A DNA stretch of 64,000 nt, taken from NCBI RefSeq assembly GCF_945859685.1, contig NC_079147.1, forward strand, positions 91,690,315-91,754,314, read 5' to 3'. Source of the DNA: Eupeodes corollae (taxonomy: Eukaryota > Arthropoda > Insecta > Diptera > Syrphidae). The position numbers and the translations under genes are program-made. Below are positions 24,184-34,372 of the stretch, in pieces (within the stretch, counting starts at the first letter, position 1; every line of letters starts with the position of its first letter). A model generated the notes under the pieces. The model was given only the letters and a program-made list of their open reading frames with translations, was not told where the DNA came from and did no database searches.

Positions 24184-24690
24184 GACCAATCGACGTCATG
24201 GCACAAGGCGGAGCAGAGCTCCTTCGGTTCAGTAGGGCTCTGTCCGAACGGGACCGAACTGATAGCGTGAAGCAGGAGAACCAGTTTTGGTGGCTTCAAT
24301 CGGCACTTGATAGTGGGTATGGGTAGTCGGGATGGGGTTTTAAGCCTTGGCCGGCTTACATACTTGTTTAATATTATTGGGGTTTAGTTTTTAAGTAGAA
24401 TAGGCATGGTGGCACGACAAAAAAAATATGAATAAAATAAAAAAAAAATAAAAAACATTAACAAAAAGTATTAATAAAAAAAAAAAAAAAAAATTAATAA
24501 AAAATAAAAAAAAGAAAAACAAAAAGACAACAAAATATGAAAAAAAAAAATGTTAGATAGTTAGATTTGCTGCTGTGGTTGTGTAGTTTTAAGTAGTTTA
24601 TAGGTAGAATAGGTAGTTTAAGTAAGCTTTAAGTTTTATTTAAGGACCTAATTTTAAGTAGTTTATAAGTAAAAATAAATAAAATGCACG
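24184..24690 (+). mobile_element. I-like LINE, 5'-truncated 3' end
   Basis: GGCACAAGGCGGAGCAGAGC and the following 200 bp match the C-terminal coding end and 3' UTR of the LINE at 49402-51361. These include the translated AQGGAELLRFSRAL and ENQFWWLQSALDSG and the CTTGGCCGGCTTACATACTT block. An A-rich stretch (24420-24555) is followed by the shared TTAAGTAGTTTATAAGTAAA end. Confidence 0.75.
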
Positions 24691-25673
24691 ACTGGGTCGC
24701 ACGAACTTGCTCCTGTATGCTAAGAGTATGTTTAAAAAAGTACTTTTTATATAAGATTAAAAAATATACCTGTAAAATAAGTTTGTCTTCAAAGATATAA
24801 ATGCCAATATGTACATAATGAAAACCATAGTACTCTCATGAGCAGAAACTTTTAGGGCGACCAGATGCAGAGTCGTTGGCGTGGCGTTAGTATCGAAAGT
24901 GGAGAAATTCAGCGGGAGCGAGAGAAAAATATTATTTCCATTCCCATAAGCAGACAGCAGAATAAGGGAGATAATTAATTTTCGACCCAAAAAGCCTATC
25001 CTTGTATATATTTTCACATAAAGAGCTTCCATATGAAGGTTGATGAATTTGTTCTTGTTTTAATTATATCACTGCACTTTATATAAAAAACAAAATGGCT
25101 TAATATTGTATCTAATAAGGGGTTGAAACAAACTTTTGCATGCTTAAGTCAGCTGTTTAGGATCTTTTACCGATATTTTTTTTTATTTACGTTCATTAGT
25201 CTGCTTTTACTTGGGTACGATCTTTGTATATGAAAAATGGTTTCTATTATGTATAAAGCTACAATGCGATTTATATAGATTCAACTTGTTCCTTTAAAAG
25301 CTTTTTTCCTTTAAATAGCTTTATTGTAATTTCATATTAGAAGAACCAGGATGGAAAATAAATAAGATAAGAAAGAGGCAGACCATGAATGTTTAAATTG
25401 TAAGGCGATCGCCTATTGGTTGTGTAGTTAGGTAGCAGGTAGATGTCTAAAACGACCATAGAATAGTTCACTTGGCGTGCTTAGCTTTATGCAGATAGAT
25501 AGATAAGGACATGTTTATGATGATAATGAAGGAATGTTATTGGTGGCTAGAAGGTACATACTACATTCCTTCTTTACTACAAGTTTTCAGCGCAAACATG
25601 GAGTTATTACGTTCAGTTTATTTATTTCGTTAGAGTTTAAAAAAATAACAAGCATACGAACAGGTACCAGAAA
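24691..25673. other. unassigned sequence
   Basis: No gene or repeat is recognised. The minus frame at 24757-25032 has no domain signature. Confidence 0.4.
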
Positions 25674-25688
25674 TTGCTATTCATGTTT

Positions 25689-26000
25689 TGTTTACAGTCA
25701 CAATTGGGTATGACCGCACTAAATCGTGAGTTACGTGATTTTTTTGATCGTGAATTGCAACGTCAGCAGGAGTTCAATTCTAATGATTTAGGTTTTTGTG
25801 TACAATCGAATATAACCAAATTGAATTTTGAACAAGAACATGTGTATGACACAGTCATGCAAGCCGTTTCCAATAATACATCTGGATTATATTTCTTGGC
25901 TGCACCTCGTGTTACAGGCAAAACTTTCGTTGTATCATTGATTTTAGCGACTATTCGATCGGAACAGAAAATTGCATTAGCACTCGCATCCTCAAGAATT
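25689..26000 (+). pseudogene. Helitron Pif1-like helicase, N-terminal segment
   Basis: The frame reads LGMTALNRELRDFFDRELQR and NFEQEHVYDTVMQAV, then GLYFLAAPRVTGKTFVVSLI. The last is the Walker A region. The usual APGGTGKT has become APRVTGKT, losing both Gly residues before TGKT, so ATP binding would be impaired. The frame is broken by the SINE at 26001. Helitron helicases unwind DNA during rolling-circle transposition. Confidence 0.8.
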
Positions 26001-26318
26001 AAATAAAATAAAAAAAAAAAATAAATTGGGTGGCGCAACAGTCCTTTGAGAACCAGGGCCTAGTGACTTACAACTCTCAACCATTCCTGTGTGCGAGTAA
26101 TGTTGTCAGGAATGGAGGGGACCTACAGTTTATATGCCGAATCCGAACGGCTAATTTGAGAAAGCACTTTTTCAAGACAAGAGTTACTCTTGGAGAATTT
26201 GTCAATTCCTCGCAAGAGGCAGTACCCGTGAAAAGACTTTAGATGGCATAGGCAGGGATCGAACCCAAGACCTCTGGCATGACAGTCCAACGCACTAACC
26301 ATCATGCCACGGGTACTA
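26001..26318 (-). mobile_element. tRNA-derived SINE (complete), inserted in the Helitron
   Basis: The 318-bp insert is flanked by perfect 14-bp duplications (CATCCTCAAGAATT at 25987-26000 and 26319-26332). On the minus strand it starts TAGTACCCGTGGCATGATGG with an A-box-like TGGCATGATGG, then has a B-box GGTTCGATCCC about 45 bp later, as in a tRNA head. It ends GTTGCGCCACCCAATTTATT with a T-rich tail where most SINEs have A. Related copies lie at 9105, 49365/51377 and 56200. Confidence 0.88.
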
Positions 26319-26332
26319 CATCCTCAAGAATT

Positions 26333-26593
26333 GCTGCTACATTATTAGAAGGTGGTCAGACCGCACACTTTGCATTAAAATTGCCATTGAATGTACGGGT
26401 GATTAAAATTTCAACTTGCAATATTTCGAGAAATTCTGCCATGGCAAAAGTTCTGCGATTAACGTCAATTATTTTATGGGATATGTGCACAATGGCGAAC
26501 AAAAAATCAATAGAAGCATTTAATCGAAAAATGTTCTGCAGATATTGCTGTCAAAAGACTCTCGTCAAACATTCCCTGTCATTCCTCGATTAA
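26333..26593 (+). pseudogene. Helitron helicase, middle segment
   Basis: AATLLEGGQTAHFALKLPLN is a highly typical Helitron helicase block. It is followed by STCNISRNSAMAKVL and IILWDMCTMANKKSIEAFNR, the Walker B region, where the usual WDE(C/A) has Met for Glu (WDMC). The frame ends soon after, and the following 550 bp is decayed. Confidence 0.8.
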
Positions 26594-27155
26594 CTCTTAC
26601 TGATGAAATAAACGACTGTTTGAAGTCATCAGTTCTTTGGAGATATGTATGAAAATTGACACTGAACATTAATATGGGTATTCACCTACATAATGATGCA
26701 ACTGCTATGAGTTATCAAAAAAAATGTTAGAAATTGGTCATGACAAAACACCAATCGACAGTACCAACGGAATGATCACTTTACCGAACAATTTTTGTAC
26801 AATTTCGTAATAGAATGTGTTTTTCCGAATATTCTTCAGAATTACAGAAATCATAATTAGTTGAGAGAACGCACCATTTTAGCACCGAAAAACTTTCATA
26901 TCAATGCCATTTCAAATTCAAGCGAAACTGCCCGGTGTAGTCATTTCATATAAATCAATTGACAGTTATGAATCAATTTCAATTTTTAAATTCATTGGAA
27001 CCGGCTGGTATACCACCGCATTGCTTGAATCTGAAAATGTATTCTTTGATTATATTATTGAGAAACATTAATCCACCAAAACTGTAATGGCACTAGATTG
27101 GCAGTGAAAAAGTTATTGCCAAATTTGATTGAAGCTATAATCTTAACTGGTAGGT

Positions 27156-27419
27156 TTGATACCTTCTATCCCTATTATTTCAACTGATATGCCATTTGAA
27201 TTCAAAAGATTACAATATCCTGTGCGTTTATCATTTGAGATGTTCATAAATAAGGCCCAAGGGAAAACACTTCACGTTTGTCGTGTCAATTTGGAGGAAT
27301 CATGTTTTTCACATGGCCAACTTTATGTTGCCTGTTCCAAAGTCCGTACCCCCAACAGTTTATTTATTCATGCTCAAAATGAAAAAAAACTAAAAATATT
27401 GTTTATCCAACTGTTTTAG
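27156..27419 (+). pseudogene. Helitron helicase, C-terminal segment
   Basis: FEFKRLQYPVRLSFEMFINK leads into AQGKTLHVCRVNLEESCFSH and GQLYVACSKVRTPNSLFIHA. These are the last conserved motifs of Pif1/Helitron helicases, including the (S/A)QG(K/Q)T(L/S) and HGQLYVA(C/L)SR blocks. Confidence 0.82.
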
Positions 27420-27620
27420 AGTAACCCATATAGACCCACCATAGTAAGAGTAGGTACCCAATTATTTTTTAGATTTTACTCTTTGCTGATAAATATAATG
27501 TAAACAATATATCATTTGGGTCATTTGGACTTTTTAATAGCAAGCAATTTAAAATATTTTTTTTTTATTTGAATAAATGAACTTAATAATCATTTTTTTT
27601 GTAACTATGCCTTATACGAC

Positions 27621-27651
27621 ATACGTAGCGAAGCACGTACCGAGCCGCTAG
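27621..27651 (+). other. Helitron 3' terminus
   Basis: The stretch ATACGTAGCGAAGCACGTAC, then CGAGCCGCTAG, ends in CTAG followed by T. Helitrons end in CTRR and insert before T. A short stem (TACGT/ACGTA) lies just inside, as expected for the 3' hairpin, although it is only 5 bp. Confidence 0.75.
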
Positions 27652-27652
27652 T

Positions 27653-28713
27653 ATTCGTATCTATATATTCAGTCCGTCTGGTCTGGAAAAATTCGCAACA
27701 CAAGTCACACAACACAACTAAAATGTTTCCACTTTAGAGTACATAACAGAGTGCTAACAGATTATGGCCTCCTCTCCCTAAATCTCAACTGCAATAAAAA
27801 ATATATCAAATAAAAATAAATTTTCTCTTTTATAGTTCCTCTTCCTCGTTGAAATTAAAATAGCCAACCACAAAACCTTGTCTTTCGAGAAATGTGTATC
27901 TAAGTTTTCGACATAGCTGAACAAGTATACTCGTTTATTTTATTTTTTTTGTTTCGACAAGGAAGTCCCACAACACAAAAATAATGCCCGTTCTCAGGAA
28001 GTTAGAAATAAGAGACAAAAATTGATTAAATGAAAAACCCCATAGAAAGCTCCAATAAACGGAATATTTTTTATCATCAAACTAAATCCTCAGAATTTAA
28101 TTTATTTTTGAAGAATTTCTTTTCAAAACGCCTGGTTTTCTTAATGAAGTATATGCAACAAATTATTTTAATCACATGAATTTCTTTGATGCAAATTATA
28201 TCGACAGTTAAAATATGTATGTATGTATGTACATTAAATAAAATAAGTACATCGAAAATATTGCTCCTTATAAAATATAATCAAATCACAACGGTCAAAA
28301 TCATCAAATGTCATTCCAAACCCACTATTTTATTCAAACAAAAAAACTGAGTTTTTCTTTAAATTTAACTTATTTTTCTTAGGAAACGAATGACTTGACC
28401 TTAAGAATAAATATAGAACATTAAATAAAGCATGTGTTCATTTCTGAGAATAGTCTCAAAAATGAACCGTACGCAAAGTAGAGATGATACTGTTGAAAAA
28501 GAATAGGAACTCTGACAGTAAAAGGACGAATAAATGAGGACAAATATTTCAGTAAAAAAAAACATTTATGTGCGAATATGTTGAATTTTTAAATTTTTTT
28601 GATTTGAAACAAAAAAACATGTATACATTTCCTTAAATTGAAATAATTGTTACTTACTTCATTAAGTTTATCTCTATAATTCTAGTGAAATGTCATTTAT
28701 TCACTTAAAATGT
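27653..28713. other. unassigned sequence with a short TATG microsatellite
   Basis: No gene is recognised. 28214-28231 is a (TATG)n run of about four units. Confidence 0.4.
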
Positions 28714-28746
28714 GAAATGCCACACTATTCGAAGGTGTGGTATTTC
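28714..28746. repeat. 12-bp stem-loop
   Basis: GAAATGCCACAC and GTGTGGTATTTC pair with one G-T-type mismatch around a 9-nt loop. A second perfect hairpin, CACTTGTCCAAGTG, lies at 28760-28773. Confidence 0.5.
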
Positions 28747-28773
28747 TTGGAAATTCACTCACTTGTCCAAGTG

Positions 28774-29235
28774 ACAACGCCCTCAGTGGTATTAATTTCG
28801 TTTTGAATATAGGTAAGAATTTAGTATAAAATTATACATAGGTTAAAAAAAAAGAATGTACTGGTAGCGGAAAAACTCATCAATCAATCCCAAAGGAATA
28901 TGGGCAGAAGGGTTAAGAGATGGGAAAGTCTTCATTTGGATTTCCTGAGACGTCATTACATTGAAAAATCACAGGTGAGATACAATTTGTAAGTCAATTT
29001 CAACCTAGGAAGTATTTTGACATGTTTTAGTCAGAATATAGAAATATTTAGCCTCCCCTTACCAATAGTTTACGTAGTTTTGGTTTCAATCCATTACTGA
29101 GTGGACTTCTCGTTGTGGAAGTCACGAATGATATGGTCGAAACTATGCTATACAAAAGAAAAAGTTGTTATTTTTATTTTTTTGCAATCATAACAACCAC
29201 CGGTCACTTCCTCGACAGGTTAAAATTGTATTCTT
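28774..29235. other. unassigned sequence
   Basis: A short open stretch near 28855-28974 encodes RRVKRWESLHLDFLRRHYIE and is followed by CAG|GTGAGA, a splice-donor-like string. No domain is recognised. Confidence 0.3.
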
Positions 29236-29978
29236 TTTTTTCGAGCTGTAAAGAGGTTATTAGAATCAGAGAAGTGAATTTTCGTTGTTATGAAACCAAC
29301 ACCACTGAAGAACACCAGAATAAGATCGAACAAACTAGAAAGACCTGAAATGAACATATTCGACGAACCAAATATTTCCATGACCAGAAATTAAGGTAGT
29401 ACAAATTTCTTTTCATTTGTTAAAAGCGTACGAAACACCACGTCGTCCTCGGTTCCAACGGTCGTCCACAATGACATTCTCTATGTAAGCTCGATTGATA
29501 AAGCCAATTTGCTTGAAGCACAATTTGCTGTTGATTCGACAATACCAGAGAGTCTCATTAGTCCTCCTCCAATTCTTGAGAGCGTAAAGGATTTTATGAG
29601 ACAAATCTTCTTTCGCATTCGAACAGTTGCAAGGGTACTGAAAGCCCTTGACATACACAAATCCACTGGACTGGAAAGGATTCACCGTATTATTCTGAAG
29701 ATGTGTTCTTCAACGCTAGCAAAACCTCTGCGTAAGCTTTTCCATTTTTCCTGCTCTACAGGTCTATTTCAGAGCGGATTGAAAACAGCATTTTTGCAGC
29801 CGGTCCCTAAAAAATTCGAATCCTCCTACCCCATCTATCTATCACACATTTGATATAGAGTTTGGCACCAAGCTCTCTTATCGAAAATGCGTTCTTTGGT
29901 GTTGATAAATCTCTTCTTTCGATAAGAAGCTACTTTTTGAACCGTTCAATACAAGTTGTATTGGATATACGCTTATAT
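29236..29978 (+). pseudogene. CR1/Jockey-like element, copy 5 (RT fragment)
   Basis: The DNA matches copy 3 from the segment after the endonuclease (GAGCTGTAAAGAGGTTATTA) into the RT fingers. A 114-codon frame (29509-29853) contains IFFRIRTVARVLKALDIHKS, then a PLRKLFHFSCSTGLF block and GLKTAFLQPVPKK. Near 29935 it jumps to a later part of RT (ACCGTTCAATACAAGTTGTA), showing an internal deletion, and then ends. Confidence 0.78.
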
Positions 29979-30340
29979 GTATTGTATACATAGAAATAGA
30001 AAAATAAAGATGGAAACACGTAAACGTTCAGCTGTATGAGTGTGGAGTGCTTTCCAAAGAGAGGTGATGTGTCGGAGGTGGTGTTGATGATTGGAGGAAT
30101 TACCCACCCTTATATCCAATGGATATCACCATGACTGATGCTACCTCTATTTTCTGCAGTAGTCCCTTACTCGTACTTATACCCTTTTTATGTATACATT
30201 ACCCTTTTACCATCTCATCCCCTTCACCCCTGTTTTTTTTTTGTTGGGCCCACGTTTTAAAAATGCCTGAAGAACTCAAATGTCTTCCCAATATTGAACG
30301 CCTTTAACTATGATAATAAGGTAAAAATAATAGAAATATA
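29979..30340. other. unassigned sequence
   Basis: No feature is recognised. It includes pyrimidine-rich stretches at 30170-30240. Confidence 0.4.
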
Positions 30341-30992
30341 GAAAGTTATGTATATTATATTATATTTGGTCCGATTTGTGAAATTGAAAATTTTGACATT
30401 TCTCGACGTTTCAAGGTCCCTAGAGTCGAAATAAATTTTTTTTAGAGAGATGTCTGTGCGTTGGTGTGTACTTGCATTAGTACGTCGGTACGTCTCGGAA
30501 CGTCTCGGTACGTGCGTTTGGTCCGTACGTTCGCGAGGTTTTTTTCGTCGTCCATAGCTTAAGAACCAGTAGAGATATCGACTTCAAATAAATTTTGTTA
30601 TACAGATAATAATCCAAAAATGGACAGAAAAGACTCTTAAAAAAATTCAGTGGTGGTTTTTTTACTATAGCAATTCAAAAAAAGTGAAAATGTTGGTTTA
30701 CCCTAAATATCTCACGTATCAATAACTCTAGAACTAAAAAAAAATATTTATCAACTTTAAAATCTTATGAACAAAAAATCATGTTACGAGTATCTCCAAA
30801 AAAATTTTTGTAACGAAGAATAACGTTTTTAAGATCTGGTAAGATTTTGAGAAAAATGGAATGGACGTCTTATTATTGATATCAAACTTATTTTATCTTT
30901 CAGAAAATATTATTTTCGATATTTAGTAATTTAATTTCAGTTTAAAAATCCAACAGTCAGTATCAAATTGGTAAAAAATGGTGAACGATTAA
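30341..30992 (-). mobile_element. DINE/Helentron-like repeat, copy F (inverted, truncated)
   Basis: Read on plus, the 3' end of the family appears inverted: GAAAGTTATGTATATTATAT, then TTGGTCCGATTTGTGAAATT and TTTCTCGACGTTTCAAGGTC. The CGTACG stretch follows as GTACGTCGGTACGTCTCGG. Core units fade out near 30992 and the 5' terminus is missing. An AT-dinucleotide expansion sits inside the terminal block. Confidence 0.7.
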
Positions 30993-31865
30993 AAATCTGG
31001 GTTACAAAAATAGATTTTGAAATCAAATCTGGGTAGCGTGACAACTGGACTGCGAACACCTGGCTCGCATGAACACCCATTGCTATATCTTCGAAATTCC
31101 GAATTTCACCGTTGGATTTTTCTACTCCTTTTTGGCAGGATTTGGAAAAAAATATTTTCTGGAAAAGTAAGGAAAAACATTTTGTCTGAAAAAGATATTT
31201 TTTCCTTCTTCTAGCTTAACGCTTATTTTTTTGATTGAAAATTTAGTTCGATGGAGTACATTTTTTTCTAGGCTATTTGTATGGCAAATTTGATTTTTAA
31301 ACTTATTCCGGCTGAGTTAGCCTTCTTCAGGGTATTTGTATGGAAAAATGTATTGATATTTAAGCTAAAACCGATTTTTTTGGAAAAAACTCCCCAAAAG
31401 CTAGAAATCTTGTTTTTATCTCTTTGAATATATTTTGTAGTTCTACAAAAAACTTTTAGAAACGCTTAAACAACGTTTTAAGTTAGTAAATGCATAGCTT
31501 CATTTTCCCAGCGCTTAAGAACATTCCCATAATGAAGGTTCTAAAACGCTTAAAAAATAAAAACGACCATTAATGGGCAGCGAACTCATTACGCTTAAAA
31601 TGCTTTTAAATTAAAATATCGAATCATCCACACCCACAGGTGCTTTTATCCAAAAAAAAGCTGTTGACATTGGCGCCTGCCTGGCGACTTCATATACTCT
31701 AAGCTGGATTAAAAAAAGTTTTTTGTTTAATAATGCTAGTGCAGAAAATTTCAATGTTAATTTATCTCTTCATAAATATTCGGTCGTCCTGAAAAGGTTT
31801 GGGTATCGTAATTTTTGAAGGCCAGCGTACCTTCTAAGCGAGCATGATGTTTTGTGCAACATTTT
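30993..31865. other. unassigned sequence beside the MULE remnant
   Basis: No domain is recognised. It lies between copy F and the end of the MULE frame and could be decayed 3' sequence of that transposon. Confidence 0.35.
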
Positions 31866-33224
31866 TTAGGAACTGCACTTTTCACTTGATGTTCTCCTGC
31901 TCAGAACCCTCTGGAGCTTCTCGTTCCTCTTCATGGCCTTTGTTGTTGGTGGCTCTTCTCTCGTCGAACTCTTTCGACTAAGATCCGAAATTAGCTTGCA
32001 GAGACCTGCATGCCTTTGGTTCACTACAATTTTAAGACGTCTTTGCCACGCTTCAACACTGTTTTGTGTTCTAGGGAAACTAGTTTCATTTGAAACGACT
32101 CCCGTTGTCCAGAACTCTGGCTTGCAACGTGGTTTTGATCTGTTTTTGGACCACTTTTCCAGCGTCTTAGATTCAGTAAATTCCAGGGCTCCATATGCTG
32201 GCTCGTAATAGGTCATAACTACATCTGGATGCCAGTGCTTTAAGCATTCGAACTTCCATTGCAAAGCTTTCATTTTCCCATATTTGATTGGAAAGCCCAA
32301 AATTCGGACTTTCCGACAAATTATTTTTCCGAAATGAAAAACACAGCCGTTTGTTTGGGTGTTTGGGAAGAATGTTTGGGCGGACCTTATTATTGCCATT
32401 TCAAAATCGGACAAGATTCATTCTGGACTTAAAGGTTTATTGAAATCACAAGCGCGTTTCAGGCGTTGAAGCTAGAATTCGTCATATTCCTCCTTTGATT
32501 TCCGGCTCATGAGGCAGTTAACCAGAGGAACAACAATTCCATCTATATGGCTATACACTGAAAACAGTAGCCCCATAATCATTGGAACCACCAGAAACGT
32601 GCCATCAACCAACCAGCACGTTGACTTCGAAAGTAGCTGGATCGTCTGTTTTGTACGAAGCAGGATGTTTTCTCCACCCTAGTATATGTCCTCTGAAAGT
32701 ACAAAAAGCTCACCTTCAGAAAACTTGATGTGCTCTTGAATGTAAATTTCTTCAAGCATGGTCGGCTCCTTAACAAGGCTTTGACGCACTCGTTGAATCC
32801 TCATTTTTTGAGCGGCCTTTGAGGGAAGCCTTGTACGACAAGCGGGCTCTACCATCATCACTGAGTTCCTGATTATTATACTGGAAGGAAGTGTCTCTTA
32901 AGCTCTCAGCTTAATTTGGTTGTTGGCTATTTGCACTTCCTTTTGGAAGGCCATAGGAGCTTGAGTGTGTTCGATGACTTTATTGTTAACAACCACCACG
33001 TCGCCAACATCGACTGTGTGAAGACTTGCGGTACACCACAACGACTTTCGCTCAGCACAACACCTGAAGCTTTTTTCTGCTCTTTTTCTCTCCAAGTGCA
33101 AGAGGTTACCATGTTTTTCAATTTTTCTACCAACTTTATTGGAGCTTACAACCAAAAGACAAAAGAAAATATTGACTTTAAAACAAATTTTAAAAAAAGT
33201 TAAACATAAAAACTTGAAAATCAA
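31866..33224 (-). pseudogene. Mutator-like (MULE) transposase remnant with FLYWCH-like domain
   Basis: Reading from 33224 downward, the first frame has HGNLLHLERKRAEKSFRCC, LWCTASLHTVDVGD and VIEHTQAP. This matches the Cys/His spacing of a FLYWCH-type zinc finger, with the usual Trp replaced. Next (about 32610-32470) comes LVDGTFLVVPMIMGLLFSVY and VVPLVNCLMSRKSKEEYDEF, with the first catalytic Asp in DGTF. A stop follows, then an open frame from 32414 with SDFEMAIIRSAQTFFPNTQT (second Asp), GCVFHFGK (the C-x2-H motif) and NSVEAWQRRLKIVVNQRHAG (the catalytic Glu region). Stops and frame changes separate the parts, so this is a dead copy. Its terminal inverted repeats were not identified. Confidence 0.75.
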
Positions 33225-33314
33225 TTTTTACTTACTTTGAGTAATGTTTTTCTGTATGTTTTTTAATTCGAGAAATCGGAACGATTACAATAACTTCTTA
33301 TGGGAAATTAATAA
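33205..33314 (+). mobile_element. DINE/Helentron-like repeat, copy I (3' end only)
   Basis: AAAATCAATTTTTACTTACT, one core motif, jumps directly to the terminal block GAAATCGGAACGATTACAAT and CTTATGGGAAATTAAT. Nearly the whole element is deleted. It abuts the start of the MULE remnant and faces copy F in inverted orientation. Confidence 0.6.
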
Positions 33315-33519
33315 TCAACATGTAAATATCAATCAAAGACTTCATTACTGATTTTGAAGTTATGTATATAGTGTATCGGTGTCTGTGGTCCTTTGGCTAC
33401 TGCAAAAATATTTGTGTGAATTTATTTATTTTAGAGTTGATTTATATACTTTCTTTATTGTGTGGGCGTGCAGGATTTCCCTTTGTTATATATATATGTA
33501 CATATTTTTAATGGGCCAT

Positions 33520-34372
33520 ACTTATCACAATGTTTTTTGAGTAGAAAAATTTGCATTTTGAATTCCTGAGCAATTTTCATATATCCACATTTTACTAAAG
33601 TCTCGCCTTCCTTATTTTCGGAGAATAAGCTAAAGCAATGGATGCATTTAGCATTTACCGGATTACTTCTATCGGGACTTGGATCGGAACCATCATCTGG
33701 AATAAAATTAATTACATTGCCTTCTGATGAAGAAAACTTTTTTCGAACTCATTTGGTTTTGATCGGTATGATTTCTTCGACTCCCAAAGTCTTAGATGCA
33801 TTAAAATTATAACATTTTGATCGTGGTAATATTACTATCTTTTTTTTAGTTTCTTTTCCTTCACATCCTTTAACTGAATTGATTCTTCCAATTCAGACAA
33901 TTTGTGAGGTGACGAAGAAATTATCTCCGATTTTCTTAGTTTTCGTCCAGGATTTGAAGTTTTCTCATAAAATGTCGTTAATGGTTTGAAGAAATAGTTC
34001 CCGAGGCCTGGGATTCCAGTTCCTCTATTAGGTTAAGTATCTGTAATATTTTGATGCCAAAAAATCGAGGTCTTGAAAGATATTTCCATAAAGTAGGCAT
34101 ATTCATGTCAAAGAAAAACGATTAACTACGATTTCTCCATCAGAAGGTTCAACCGAATAGATGAATTAAGTGTGACAAGGCTTTTGTGTTATTGATAAGG
34201 ATAACCCATCGTCGAACTTCTTCAGTTCATTACTTTTTAAGGGTCCCTTATAAAGCGGCTGTATTTTATAACTTGAATGGTCTACAATCTCTATATGTTC
34301 TGGCCATCCATTATAAGCAGCACCGATGATGATGAGGATAGTTTGACCGATTCCAAAAAGGATTTGCACCAT
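33520..34372 (-). pseudogene. possible DNA-transposon C-terminal remnant (unidentified)
   Basis: The minus strand carries a chain of short frames: 34372-34166 is open for 68 codons, then a GEIVVNRF stretch, and at about 33650-33560 KCIHCFSLFSENKEGETLVK. That last piece has a C-x2-C...GE..(V)xC layout like the Cys-rich ends found in several insect DNA-transposon proteins. I do not recognise the family; it could also be a decayed host exon. Confidence 0.25.

Larger units (their letters stand above)
25674..27651 (+). mobile_element. Helitron remnant (helicase part and 3' terminus)
   Basis: Three stretches of Pif1-like Helitron helicase lie in order, followed by a typical Helitron end, GTACCGAGCCGCTAG, before a T at 27652. 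No Rep/HUH nuclease domain is visible, so the 5' half is missing. The middle (26600-27150) is heavily mutated. A SINE interrupts the first helicase segment. Confidence 0.8.

Noticed and set aside
26240..26318. A functional tRNA gene (A-box and B-box present, minus strand)
   Set aside because: The acceptor stem does not close and the sequence continues into a SINE body with target duplications, so it is a SINE head.
28855..28976. Open stretch ending in CAG|GTGAGA, possibly a host exon
   Set aside because: There is no acceptor with a pyrimidine tract, no recognisable protein and no partner exon.
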